Assembly: GCA_942159475.1 (NCBI GenBank)
Contig: OW804095.1
Location: 152,510,808 to 152,574,807 of the forward strand
Reading direction: 5' to 3'
Length of the DNA stretch: 64,000 nucleotides
From: Sthenelais limicola
Lineage: Eukaryota; Annelida; Polychaeta; Phyllodocida; Sigalionidae
Shown here in pieces: positions 12,282 to 22,117 of the stretch (position 1 is the stretch's first letter; each line of letters begins with the position of its first letter). The translations under genes were made by a program, and so were the position numbers. Below the pieces are notes generated by a model, which ran no database searches, had not been told where the DNA came from, and saw nothing but the letters and a program-made list of their open reading frames with translations.

Positions 12282-12532
12282 TTTCAGAACAGGAGAAGGA
12301 AGAAATTCTCTTGGAGGCTATCACTAAGAATTTTGTGGAAAACTATTGGTATAATATTAAGGATAATACCCAGGCTACCAAAACACCCGCCTCAGACCCA
12401 TCAGTTTGGTTAGGCGAAGATTGGGACACTGAATTGGCCGAAACAAATGATAAAAAAGGATTTGCACTATCATTACCGGTAGTGGAGGACTGTGCTTTGC
12501 TGAAAGACTCACACAAGATTAAGATCATCTAG
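12281..12532 (+). pseudogene. orf92, 5'-truncated copy A
   Basis: Identical in frame to the last ~84 codons of the accessory ORF at 23268-23546, but lacking its ATG and first codons because the inverted RT fragment ends here. The left breakpoint of the duplicated block (12281 = 23295) lies inside this ORF. Confidence 0.9.
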
Positions 12533-13286
12533 GATTCTGACGTAAGCCCAATACCCATTTGTTCATTCTTTCAAGTTGCTTTACCCTTGTTGTTTCACTC
12601 AGGAAACTTGTCCATACCGCTTTTTATTTTAACAAAGACAGGTAGAAACAAGTTCCTATTTCTGTTTAGCTAGCCTTTTTAAGGACTCTTTATTACTAAC
12701 ACTATTAGCTTTATTTAAATTCCTTGCTGAGGGAACAAATAAACGTTCTCCAAAAGCCTAAGGAATTACCTTTTCGGAGATTACCCAAAGGGGGGGAGAT
12801 AAAAGAATTAAAGCGGGACTAGGACGCCAACTAAGCCCCATTGTCTTACAAAAGCGTCCCCACGCTGACGCTCACAAAAGCCAAGTTATAGCCTTTTCAT
12901 GTTTAAATAATTACCAACCAACAGCTGGAAATACCCTTGCCTATAGGATTAGTACAGTGAGCGTGGACTACTATTACATGTAGCAGGTGGCCGGCGAGAA
13001 GCTTGTACACAAAAGATAAAGTATGCAAACAGGATTTTAGGGAGGTTGCGTGGGTACTTACACTTGGGAGGGGGTGGTGTCACCATAAGTTAGCTAGGAC
13101 TAACGCTTAAAGAGGCGCGAACCACTGCCATTGGTCGCCCCACTTGGTCAAGCCACACCCCTACATAGGTCAACTCTGACGAGGGGAGACGCTAACCCTA
13201 AGTACAGCACTTCCATCTTAGAAGCGTAGCTAGTAAGAGCTGCACCTGACTTTGGCATCTGGAATCAAATACGAACTTCTACCAAC
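12533..13286 (+). other. retroelement interval between orf92 and env, copy A
   Basis: Non-coding. It contains a polypurine tract (12787-12799, AAAGGGGGGGAGA) and an AATAAA-like site shortly before it. It is nearly identical to 23547-24314, where a 14-bp insertion is the only sizeable difference. Confidence 0.7.
12787..12799 (+). promoter_or_regulatory. internal polypurine tract (candidate second plus-strand primer), copy A
   Basis: AAAGGGGGGGAGA followed by TAAAAGA. It resembles retroviral polypurine tracts but lies upstream of env and far from the 3' LTR, as a central PPT would. Its role is inferred only. Confidence 0.35.
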
Positions 13287-15921
13287 ATGGACAAATTCAC
13301 CATATTTTGGTGGTAAGTAAATTTTCCTAACGGCGCACACTGTTTTGAATGTATTTTGCATCGGATTATTCAATGATTAGCAAGATTCCCAGTTGTTCGG
13401 TTGATGGACTTTAGAACTTTATTCAAAATACTTTTCTATTCCGTTCAGGGTTTTACTGACGGTATACACCGTCCACTCAGAAGAAATCCTTAGGCAGAAC
13501 TATGGCATTGTGTTCAAAAGATTGAGGCACAAACTGGATACTAGAACCAATATTCAATTCATCAAAATACAAATCCCCTTAACGGTTCCGAAACCTTGCC
13601 CTATAGACGAGCCATTTGAATCGGCCCTAGACTACTATAACCGTTTCTACGCCGACTTGGCGGGTTTGCAAGCAATAGTGGGGGAAGCCAATAATAAAAC
13701 TTACGGTAGAATTTCCGCCCTGTTAGAAGGGTTCAATGTTAAAGACGCAAGAGCTAAACGGAGAGGATTTCAGTTTATAGGCAATATGTTGAACAGAGCA
13801 GTAGGAACAGCCACTGAGCCAGAATTCGAAGTAATTACTTCAGACATGAATGATCTTATCGACACTATGAGAAAAACTAAGTTAGATGATATTAAACAGG
13901 ACCGCATACTAAGAGCTAATGCAATCAATGCCCATTTGGTAGCCAAATCACTAAATTCTCTAAGAGCAGAAGCGGTAGACGATTTTGAAAACTTAGACAA
14001 CGATCTAGTTAAAATCGTAAACGATTTGGACGATAAATTCAATTTTTCTAGTAAGAACTTCGCCAGTACAATTGCAGCAAGCGAACAACTAGCCAACGTG
14101 GCCTCCCAGTTACAGTATAGACAGGGGGCCCTCGTGTTGCTTAATACCCTCGACTCTGTGGCAGATTCTTATCTTCCACTGTCGGTATTATCAAAAGAAA
14201 AGCTAGAAAAAGCGGTAGAAAGATTGACCATTAACATCAGAAAACATTCTACCAACACTGTACCTCTAGGACCTTATTATGAATGGAGAAGATCGCTAGA
14301 GTCTACTTTTCACGATAACTTGTTGACAATTCAGATCGCGATTAAATATTCCTATGCGCCGAACAGATATACAATTTACAGACCAGTAATTTTCCCTATC
14401 CCTATACATGCTCATTTACACGATCCTTACGGGTACACCTTGTTACAGGAAGGTGATAATCAACTGTTAGCCCTAAGCGACGATAAGCAGTATTTTATAG
14501 AAATGGATAGAGATGTGCAGGAAATTTGTAAACTTGATTATTCGAGCCATTTTTGTACTAAGAATATTATGGAATCGTCTGTTCAGAAACCTACATGTCT
14601 GATTTCTCTGTTCGCAGGGAACAATGTTGCTATTATGAAGCTATGCCATTTCAAAAGTTTTTTGACCCTTGCTATTCCTCAGACTCACATACCTTTGGAA
14701 AATGATAAGCATATACTGATTAACAGAGGCGATACAGGTATGGTCTCATGTAGAGGACAGCCTAGTAAAACCTTGAAATTGTCAGTTTTTTCAGTTGTAT
14801 CACTACCATGTGGATGTGAAATCCAACTAAGATATGCTAATATAGCGGCTAAAACGTTTGGATGTGAGGAGGATAAATTTACTCTAGCAGTAAAAGCAGG
14901 TTTCAATTTACCAGTGGCAATAGCATTTAAACTGAATATTGGAGAACTTGAAGCTAGTTCCATGCATAACCAAGTCATTCAATTAGACCTTCCTACAGGA
15001 GCAGAATTGAGAAAAGCTTTTGAAAAAGTGCCGAACGAAATTCTTGACGGCGGCCTAAATGTAATCCAAATGGCTAATGAATTATTGAATGACGATACTA
15101 AGCAGTTATCAAAATGGAAAAAGCTTCACCTGACCTACGATCACTTGAATACAATTTCACCGATCGTATGGACATCTCTTATTATGTCTACGTTAGCTTT
15201 AGCAGTGGCATTGACCATTTTAATTAAATTAAACAGGTATTTTGGCTTTCTCTGCGTGCTTCCCCAAGCCCACTCTCTCAACCTGACGCGCCTGAAGTTG
15301 GAACCATACCGGATCCACGACTTCGACAGAGAACCAGCGTTGGAGGTCAGGGAGAGCAAGATGCCCAGGTTTCGGATCGAGGAAATGGACCACACAGACT
15401 GGGCCACCATCATCTTGGCAGTGATAGTGGCATTTTTCATTCTTAAACTTATTTGGAAGCACTGCGGTTGCATTAGGCACCGTATGCTGAAATGTTGCCT
15501 GTGTAGAGCCTGTTGCACCTCCGAGGAAGGTTGCCCCGATTGTGCGTGGCTTACCTTGAAGTTCCAGTGGAAAGACGATGCAGTCTCCATTCGGTTGCAG
15601 CAGATAGCTTACGAGGTGAACTGTATCACTGGAACCAGAGCCCCAATCCTCCTCACCAAGAAGCTCGAATCGAACTGGTGTCGGGCTAATACCCTCTACC
15701 TTAGCTGGAAGGGGCATTTTGTCCTCAGATGCTGGGGTGTAAACAAGAAGTTTGAGGTAAAAGAGGAGGTTAAGGTCGGCAGAAAGGAATCTGCAGTGTT
15801 AGAGAAGATTATTAACAATCCTTGCACCGCAATCGTACTGGTGCTAGTATATCCGAATGGAGAAAGAGTGCAGGTCGAGTGGTTAAAGCAGGATCTAAAC
15901 TACCAGGACTTCGACCAGTAG
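13287..15921 (+). CDS. env: envelope fusion glycoprotein, copy A (spliced)
   Basis: Env-like membrane fusion protein. The main exon is open from 13449, and its 803-codon frame is numbered here from the GTG at 13510. A basic furin-type site (RAKRR, residues 81-85) is followed by GFQFIGN, the fusion-peptide style of baculovirus F and gypsy/errantivirus Env. Then come a helical, heptad-rich stretch (about 105-215), a cysteine-bearing ectodomain (about 340-455), a membrane anchor (about 551-573), a second hydrophobic span (631-649), a cluster of nine cysteines (652-678) and a ~125-residue C-terminal domain I do not recognise. The main frame has no start methionine or signal peptide. An ATG at 13287 opens a short hydrophobic exon ending at donor GTAAGT (13313), and the acceptor AG at 13447-13448 restores the same frame. 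The frame carries no lesion. Its stop at 15919-15921 overlaps a second donor. Confidence 0.85.
13313..13448 (+). other. env intron 1, copy A
   Basis: Begins GTAAGTAAAT and ends in a pyrimidine-rich CTATTCCGTTCAG. Without splicing, the signal-peptide frame hits TAA at 13314-13316. With splicing, the frame enters the 803-codon ORF exactly. The same boundaries are conserved in copy B. Confidence 0.75.
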
Positions 15922-16286
15922 GTTATATTGCTATTGTTTTTACAAGCCCTTTTAGTGTTTAGTGATCTACTCTCTCAAACCTTATTCTACTTCTCGACGC
16001 TATGTACTAACAATTACTCCTGTCTCTTACAATATAATTTAGAAAAGGATTTTTCTTTTACTAAAATCCGAGCCATCCGCATGTTTTAATTTTTACCTTA
16101 TGTCATTTCATGTCGAATTATTTTTTAACTATTATTACCACTTACTCCTTGCTGACAATTCATAATATTGGGATTTCCCTTAAAACCTGTTAATCAGTTA
16201 TGTATAAAAAAATGAAACAAACTGTTACTCACCATTTCTTGGAAGTAGTGACCAACCTATGTTTTCCTCCTGTGTTTCGTCATTAG
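15918..16286 (+). other. candidate env intron 2 overlapping the env stop codon, copy A
   Basis: The last codons read ...GACCAGTAGGT, so the TAG stop lies inside a GTAGGT donor (15918-15923). A pyrimidine-rich stretch and AG at 16285-16286 precede a GC-rich exon whose phase fits. If spliced, the stop is removed and the protein gains an acidic tail. Confidence 0.55.
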
Positions 16287-16362
16287 GGTTACCCTCTCGG
16301 ACGACGAGCTGAAGCCAGACGCGCCCACCTTGCCGCTGGAGTTGCCTCAGTATGCCTTGTGA
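16287..16362 (+). CDS. alternative terminal exon of env, copy A
   Basis: One base plus 24 codons and a TGA (16360-16362), rich in D, E, P and L. GC content and codon choice match the C-terminal part of env and stand out from the AT-rich surroundings. The phase (one leading base) fits the donor at 15918. It is conserved at 27315-27390. Whether it is used needs RNA evidence. Confidence 0.5.
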
Positions 16363-16888
16363 AGTCGTCAGGATCCCTAACATATGAACTTAAACTCTAG
16401 GAACTTTTCGAGAAAACAACAAATTTAATCCTACAAACTTTTAGTAATTTTTTCAAAATGGCGTCAACCCGGCGACAGCCAGTATTTTTAGTCGTCATAC
16501 GGAAGACTCAATAATTACTAAGTATATTAGGTCGATAGCAACTTTTACTTTTCTCACTTGTATATATTGTGTATTACATTAACATTTGAACTGTATAAAA
16601 TATGTTCCTACCTGGATAAACGTCCATTTGTAGCGTGTGACAGCTCCAGTCCACGTGTGATCAGTTCCCGGAAGCCGGTGTCGCCGTAGAGTGGCAGCGG
16701 CGGGAACCACGTAGTTGTAGTTTAGATTTTTTCTCTTTAACGCCAGATGGCGAGAGAGGGAAAACCTACCTTGCCGCCTAGGCACTGTACTGTGCCGAAG
16801 GGATAGATAAAGTTATATTTGGATTTATGTTGTTTGATGTGCGAACGGTGTATGTGTTTTATTTTTGTGAAAAGAGTAACAACCAAGT
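16363..16888 (+). other. retroelement 3' untranslated region, copy A (cut off)
   Basis: Matches 27391-27919 of copy B with a handful of substitutions, then stops abruptly at about 16891, where gag sequence begins at a shared TTAA. No ORF of substance. Confidence 0.8.
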
Positions 16889-17080
16889 TAACGCCATGAG
16901 AGTCGATGAGGAACTGAAAAGCACAGGCGTTTTAAAATTCCTATCAGGAGACGCTGAATGCTTCTACGATCAGTATAAATCGGTAATGCATGAGATAAAC
17001 TTTGATACATTCAAACGAGCTTTTATTAAGAAGTTTGAACAGCTAGACTATGACGAAAGCGCGAAGGATTTCGCCATGAG
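16889..17080 (+). pseudogene. gag fragment
   Basis: An identical or near-identical copy of 18036-18227 (capsid part of gag, starting near MRVDEE). It follows the copy A 3'UTR at TTAAC and is joined to integrase sequence at its end, so it is out of gag context. Confidence 0.93.
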
Positions 17081-17489
17081 ACTAGCAAGAAGCCTGCCAG
17101 ACGCAGCTTTAGCTGGACCAAATACCCCAAGAACGGTTTTAGAATCGTTAACAAATATAGTTAAGGTCCAGAAACAAGCAGCGTTAAAAGCTAGCAGAAA
17201 TCTGGAAAATTCCCAGAAAAATGCCAAAGAAAGGTACGACCAAAAGGTTAACACAAAATAGTTGAGCCCAGGGACTATTGTCTATGTAAAAATACATCGT
17301 TTGTTGGACCCAAGCACCAGCAAAAAGCTTCAGAAAAGCTATGCCGGACCATTTTTAATTACAGCTAACAAAAGCCCCACTTCCCTCATGTTAAGAAATC
17401 TGAGAGAAAACAAAGACGTACCAAGGCCGGTACACATAGCCCACGTAAAACCGTTAAACCCAGACTTAAATAGGGATTTACTAAATAAC
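17081..17489 (+). pseudogene. integrase C-terminal fragment
   Basis: Corresponds to 22491-22899: the end of the integrase core and the GPY/F module (YAGPFLI). Differences include a TAG in place of GAG at 17259-17261 and a Leu/Pro change near the start. The breakpoint with gag lies in AGA...GCAAGAAG, similar in both partners. The right end runs into the sequence in front of gag. Confidence 0.93.
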
Positions 17490-17512
17490 ATAACATCTAA
17501 TAAGCTAACCCA
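17485..17512 (+). other. possible remnant of the 5' LTR end plus gag leader
   Basis: ATAACATAACA (17485-17495) equals the last 11 bases of the 3' LTR (29125-29135), followed by 17 bases and the gag ATG. This could be the stub of a deleted 5' LTR; the match partly overlaps integrase sequence, so chance is possible. No clear primer-binding site (TGG...) is seen before the ATG. Confidence 0.35.
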
Positions 17513-18993
17513 ATGGATTATTATGGACAATTCCCACAAAATCCAACTGGAGGTGATATGTACGATGGTGGACAAATGGGAGGATTTAACCCAAATCAGG
17601 AAATGTTTCGTTTCATGCAAATGATGCAAGCCTATAACAGATTCAACCCTACACCACCAACACCCCCACCTCCACCAGCTAAGGACCCAGACTCGGTTGT
17701 ACTTATAGCTACTCTGACTCAAATGATAGAAAAAATGAACCAAAATCAGGACAAATTAATCGAAAAGAACAATTTGCAGCAACAAGCAATTTTAAATAAA
17801 CAATGTATCACATCAGACAATGCTAATCGATACCAAGAGGCAGTACAATTAAATGTGGCTGAAGTGATGGATCGCATGATAGGGAAGATCGGAGATATCA
17901 ATCAACCTAACACTGCCCCGATTACGCCAAACGATGGGGGCACACGAAAGCTGTTTGCGATTCCCCGAATAGTTTCTCGCACCCTACTGCTCTGGTGTCA
18001 GCAGAAAAATTCCTCAACGATTATGAAGCATATGCTAACGCCATGAGAGTCGATGAGGAACTGAAAAGCACAGGCGTTTTAAAATTCCTATCAGGAGACG
18101 CTGAATGCTTCTACGATCAGTATAAATCGGTAATGCATGAGATAAACTTTGATACATTCAAACGAGCTTTTATTAAGAAGTTTGAACAGCTAGACTATGA
18201 CGAAAGCGCGAAGGATTTCGCCATGAGAATGCAAGAAGAGGAGGAAGATGTGAGAGCATATGAAAGGGACAAGAAAATCATGTTGAATAGGGCCCCTATC
18301 TCAGAATTTGTCAAAGTGAAGCTATACGTCAATGGCTTGAAGAAAAACCTGAGAAAATTAGTGTTATCTAAGAGGCCAAAAACATTGGATGAAGCCTGTG
18401 AGACAGCACGACAGATTGAATTGAATATGGAGGTATATAAGAACGAAAGCAGATCAGAAATTTTCGAGTTGGCTAGCGCCAACAATAAAGATCAGAAGAA
18501 AGATTTCCCTAAGAAAGAGGAGAGGAAAGACAGATCAAAGAGCAGAGAACGTGAGAAAGCAAGCGAAAGTCATGGAAGAAGCAAGGAAAGATATGCTTAC
18601 CCACCCCAGCCACAATTCTTTCAAGGTCAAAATTTCCAACAACCTTTCCAGCAACCTATGTACCAACAGTCATATCAACAGCCTTATCAGCAACAATTCC
18701 AACAGCCCTACCAACCAAACCCCTATTATGCCCCACAACCTCTGCCGTATGGAATGAATCAATTCCCATATGGTAATTTACCCTACCAACAGAGGCCAAG
18801 ATCATTAAGCAGAGGCAGATCAACAGATACAACCTCTACAAATTCAGCAGATAAATCTAGATCGTCGTCTAAAGAATCCAAAGAGAGGGGTCGTTCCAAG
18901 GAGAGGAAATCGAATCCATCAAGCAGGAATTCGTCGAAGGACGGTAAAAACCAATACCGCCCACCGACTCCTCATACAGTGAAGTTAAACTAG
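17513..18993 (+). pseudogene. gag: gag polyprotein with one frameshift
   Basis: Structural protein of the retroelement. The N-terminal part starts at the ATG at 17513 and reads to about 17940: a G/Q/M-rich head, a run of prolines, then a helical stretch. The frame then shifts near the G run at 17935-17940, and the capsid-like part continues in another frame to TAG at 18991-18993 (QYKSVMHEINFDTFKRAFIKKFE and KRPKTLDEACETARQIELN resemble Ty3/gypsy capsid). The C-terminal third is basic and low-complexity: K/R/E/S-rich, a Q/P/Y-rich block of PFQQPMYQQSYQQ type, then RS repeats. No CCHC zinc knuckle is present, as in errantiviruses; RNA binding presumably rests on the RS/K-rich tail. The shift could be a mutation or a sequencing error in the homopolymer. 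Confidence 0.85.
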
Positions 18994-19102
18994 TTGACGG
19001 CAGCAATGGGAGCAATTGTTGTCGTACAGATGAACCGATAACGGAGACGATCACAGAAACGCCCATCGATCTTGAAGATGACGACGAACATGACCTGGCC
19101 AC
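18994..19102 (+). other. gag-pol junction
   Basis: The protease frame is closed by several stops until just before 19100, so there is no long gag/pol overlap here. The expected ribosomal frameshift site is not evident, and a deletion or a spliced/reinitiated pol is possible. Confidence 0.4.
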
Positions 19103-19600
19103 TTGGAACTGAAAAATGGTAAGGGAGATCCTATAATATTGAATGTCAGCAAAGGTTGTATTGCGGTAAAAATTCAGGATTATAAATTCCCTGTGCTAAT
19201 AGACACGGGAGCTAATCTCTCTTTCATTTCAGCAAGATTTTTCAAAGCCTTGAAGGCCAAGTTGAAGAATATGAACGCACAAAATTGTCATGTAAAAGTT
19301 TACATAGCCGATGGCTCGGCGCAGTCAGCTAGAAAAAAGGTTAGGTTTTCTTTTGAGATAGACGGTACAAAATTCAAAAACACTTTCATAGTGGTGCCTA
19401 AACTAAAAAGATCTTTAATCTTAGGGGTTGATTTCTTGAAGAAATATCGAGCTAAAATCGACTACGACCTATACAAAAGGGTATACTCCATAAGAGCTGC
19501 TAAGAAGTATATAGTGGAACCAAGATCAGAATTGATCTGTTCTAATTATGTAGTCTCGCACGAGAGTTTAAACCATACGATAGGAGTCACTGACAATTGA
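19103..19600 (+). CDS. pol: retroelement aspartic protease, start of pol
   Basis: Retropepsin-type protease domain that cleaves the Gag and Pol polyproteins. The catalytic triad DTG is at residues 34-36 in LIDTGANLSF; the flap-side and hydrophobic ILGVDFL segments follow at about 110. The frame opens at TTG (19103), which is unlikely to be the true start. It ends at TGA (19598-19600), yet the same frame continues immediately into RT, so this single stop splits pol. Similarity is to Ty3/gypsy proteases. Confidence 0.9.
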   Translation: MELKNGKGDPIILNVSKGCIAVKIQDYKFPVLIDTGANLSFISARFFKALKAKLKNMNAQNCHVKVYIADGSAQSARKKVRFSFEIDGTKFKNTFIVVPKLKRSLILGVDFLKKYRAKIDYDLYKRVYSIRAAKKYIVEPRSELICSNYVVSHESLNHTIGVTDN

Positions 19601-19615
19601 AAAAGGAAAAAACCA

Positions 19616-22117
19616 GTGAAATATTTGGTAAAAAGAGTCCTAACGAAGCCAAAAGGGCCAAGTAATAGGATTAATATGTGTGTGTTCAATGGTTCAGGTA
19701 AACGACTGGTTATACCAAAAGGTTCTTTGGTGGGAGTCTATTCAGTTCGTCAGGAAAGCGATTTTGTAAAGATTGATAGCAACCTAAATTCAGTCGATGC
19801 AGAAAACAAAAATGTATCAGAGCCTTTTGATCTATCTAAAACCATTGGTAAAGATTTGACTGACTGCCAAAAGACAGATTTGGGAAAATTGTTGAACGCT
19901 TATGAAGATCTTTTCGTGGGTAGTGATAAAAAGTTAGGTAGAACAACTAAATATCAACATCCCATAGAATTAAAGGATAATTATCAAGCAAAACAATTTA
20001 AAACGTATCATGTTAACCCTGTCATTAGAAAGGAAATGAAAAAGGCGTTGGACGAACAGGTAGCCCAAGGTGTCATAGAAAAGACAGACGAAATTCTGGA
20101 GTTTACTTCACCAGCTTTTCTAGTAGAAAAGCCTGGTTCTAAACAGAATAATTGTTCCTATAGGTTGGTCATAGACTTTCGTTTCCTTAATTCCCAGATA
20201 AAGGAACAAAGTAAACTGTTCCCCTCAGCAGAGGAAACGCTGGAAAAGGTGGGAGAAATTGGGGGAAAGTATTTCTCTAAGCTAGACTGTCATTCTGGTT
20301 TCCATCAGGTCCCAATCCGCAAAGGTGACGAAAAACTAACAGGTTTTGCAACTCCATACGGTAATTACATTTATAAAGTTATGCCAATGGGTCTAAAAAC
20401 TTGCCCTAGAGCTTTCCACGGGGTGGTAGATACCTTACTGGAGGACTTGAACTCAGCCGTTTTCTACATCGACGATATCTTGATAGCAAACGATTCCTGG
20501 AGTCAGCACATTCGCGACCTGGAAAAATTATTCAAAATTTTCAGGGAAGCAGATATCAAATTCAAGGGTGAGAAATGTGTATTTGGTGTGTCGAAAGTTC
20601 CATTTTTAGGATTCATGGTAGACGGTAAAGGTATTTCCCCAGACCCAGAAAAGATCGAACCCATAAGATCTTATCCTAGACCCAAAAATATCAAAGACCT
20701 GAGAGCTTTTAATGGATTAGCAAATTACTACAGAAGTTTTATCCCAAATTTCAGCGAGATTATGCATCCTTTGTACAAGCTAACTAAGGCGAGAATTAAG
20801 TTTGTCTGGGATAACGACTGTGAGAAATCGTTCGAGCTTATTAGGGAATTGATTTGCAGGAAGGTTACCTTGCGTTACCCAGATTATTCTAAGCGTTTCA
20901 TTATCTCCTCGGATGCAAGTCAATTCGGTTTAGGGGCCTGCATCGCTCAAGAACATGAAAAGAACATGCTAAGGCCCATTGCTTTTGCTGGCAGATCATT
21001 AAACTCAGCCGAGGTTTCCTACAGCACAACGGATCGTGAACTTTTATCAATTAAATTCGCTTTGGAAAAGTTTGGTCATTACGTGCATGGCACAAAATTT
21101 ACTATCTTGACTGATCACGCTGCTCTTTTAGCCTTGAAATCAAAGCAAAACTTAACTGGTAGGATGGCTAGATACCTAGAATTTTTTAATCGTTTCGATT
21201 ACGACATTTACCATCTGAAAGGTACACTAAATTCAGTAGCTGACGCTCTTTCGAGAAGAGATTACGTCCACAAGGTTATTATACCAGAGCATGTGTCAAG
21301 AGAAGAAAAACACGTTTCTTTTAATCCTGTAAATGCTGTAAAACCCTTCGAGGAAAATGAGCTCTGTGAAAATTATCCAACCATAAAATACAAACACAGA
21401 TCCATCTTGTTGTCGAATCAAGCCGGCGAAAAAGAGATCGTGGAAGATTTCTCAGGAGAAGAAACTCAGGCCAGCTGTTCTGCGGTGGAGACTAGGGCTG
21501 AAAAGAAAAAGAAAGCTTTGCAATACAAAAAGGTAAACCGCAATAGAGATATAGAGCTATATGGAGGAGACATTTTAGCTTTAAATCCACTCAGTAAAGA
21601 CGAAATTAGAACTTTACAGAGAGAGGATGTTTTCTGTTCAGAAATGATGGAATACCTAGAATCTAGCGTTATTCCAGAGTGCGAAAAACGACAGAAAGAA
21701 ATATTGTTAACAAACGATAGTTTTTTCTTGGACGAGGACGTCTTATACAGACTGCCAAAAAGAGTTAAATCTGACCCCTATGAAATCCAATTAGTAGTGC
21801 CCAAAGAGTACGTTAAACAATTGTTAACCATCTTGCATTGCAGACCTTTAGGAGGACATGTAGGGTCAACAAAACTCTTAAAACTAGCCCAAGCAAGGTA
21901 TTATTGGCCTAGGATGTCCAGGGACATTATACAATTCGTGGGAGCTTGTGATACTTGCCTAAAAATAAAGAAAATGAGGCACCCCATCAAACCTCCCATG
22001 ACTATCAGAGAACAATCTCCCTACCCTTTCGCACACATGGTTATAGATAGTGTGGGACCTATCACTCAGACCTCATCGGGAAATCGTTATATATACAGGT
22101 TTGTTGCGATTATATGA
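19616..22117 (+). CDS. pol: reverse transcriptase, RNase H and integrase N-terminal part of pol
   Basis: Core replication enzyme, in the same frame as the protease after one TGA. RT (about 130-370): VEKPG, YRLVIDFRFLN, catalytic LDCHSGF (D224), MPMGLKTCPRAF and YIDD (284-287), then FLGFMV. RNase H (about 425-545): aspartate 433 in SSDASQ, glutamate 475 in TDRELLS, aspartate 500 in LTDHAA, and VADALSRRD at the end. A K/E-rich linker follows, then the integrase zinc finger H-x6-H...C-x2-C (about 741-780) and the first core aspartate in MVIDSVGP (811). The ORF ends because of a small deletion near 22109-22115, after which the core resumes in another frame. Ty3/gypsy (Metaviridae) order and motifs are clear. 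Confidence 0.95.
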   Translation: MKYLVKRVLTKPKGPSNRINMCVFNGSGKRLVIPKGSLVGVYSVRQESDFVKIDSNLNSVDAENKNVSEPFDLSKTIGKDLTDCQKTDLGKLLNAYEDLFVGSDKKLGRTTKYQHPIELKDNYQAKQFKTYHVNPVIRKEMKKALDEQVAQGVIEKTDEILEFTSPAFLVEKPGSKQNNCSYRLVIDFRFLNSQIKEQSKLFPSAEETLEKVGEIGGKYFSKLDCHSGFHQVPIRKGDEKLTGFATPYGNYIYKVMPMGLKTCPRAFHGVVDTLLEDLNSAVFYIDDILIANDSWSQHIRDLEKLFKIFREADIKFKGEKCVFGVSKVPFLGFMVDGKGISPDPEKIEPIRSYPRPKNIKDLRAFNGLANYYRSFIPNFSEIMHPLYKLTKARIKFVWDNDCEKSFELIRELICRKVTLRYPDYSKRFIISSDASQFGLGACIAQEHEKNMLRPIAFAGRSLNSAEVSYSTTDRELLSIKFALEKFGHYVHGTKFTILTDHAALLALKSKQNLTGRMARYLEFFNRFDYDIYHLKGTLNSVADALSRRDYVHKVIIPEHVSREEKHVSFNPVNAVKPFEENELCENYPTIKYKHRSILLSNQAGEKEIVEDFSGEETQASCSAVETRAEKKKKALQYKKVNRNRDIELYGGDILALNPLSKDEIRTLQREDVFCSEMMEYLESSVIPECEKRQKEILLTNDSFFLDEDVLYRLPKRVKSDPYEIQLVVPKEYVKQLLTILHCRPLGGHVGSTKLLKLAQARYYWPRMSRDIIQFVGACDTCLKIKKMRHPIKPPMTIREQSPYPFAHMVIDSVGPITQTSSGNRYIYRFVAII

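Noticed and set aside
13770..15717. Antisense ORFs of 97-162 codons inside env (and equivalents in copy B)
   Set aside because: Shadows of the env frame; the longest is broken in copy B and none shows a domain.
16223..16881. TGTTACTC...GAGTAACA, a 659-bp LTR-like interval present in both blocks (also 27251-27909)
   Set aside because: The 8-bp inverted ends look LTR-like, but no polypurine tract precedes it, no AATAAA lies inside, and the same 10 bases follow both copies where different sequence should begin. It also contains the candidate env exon 3. The interval at 28895-29135 has the full set of LTR signals.
12787..16891. A 4.1-kb LTR containing env, starting after the internal polypurine tract
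   Set aside because: The duplicated block extends further left, into orf92 (12281), so the duplication is not delimited by this tract as an LTR would be.
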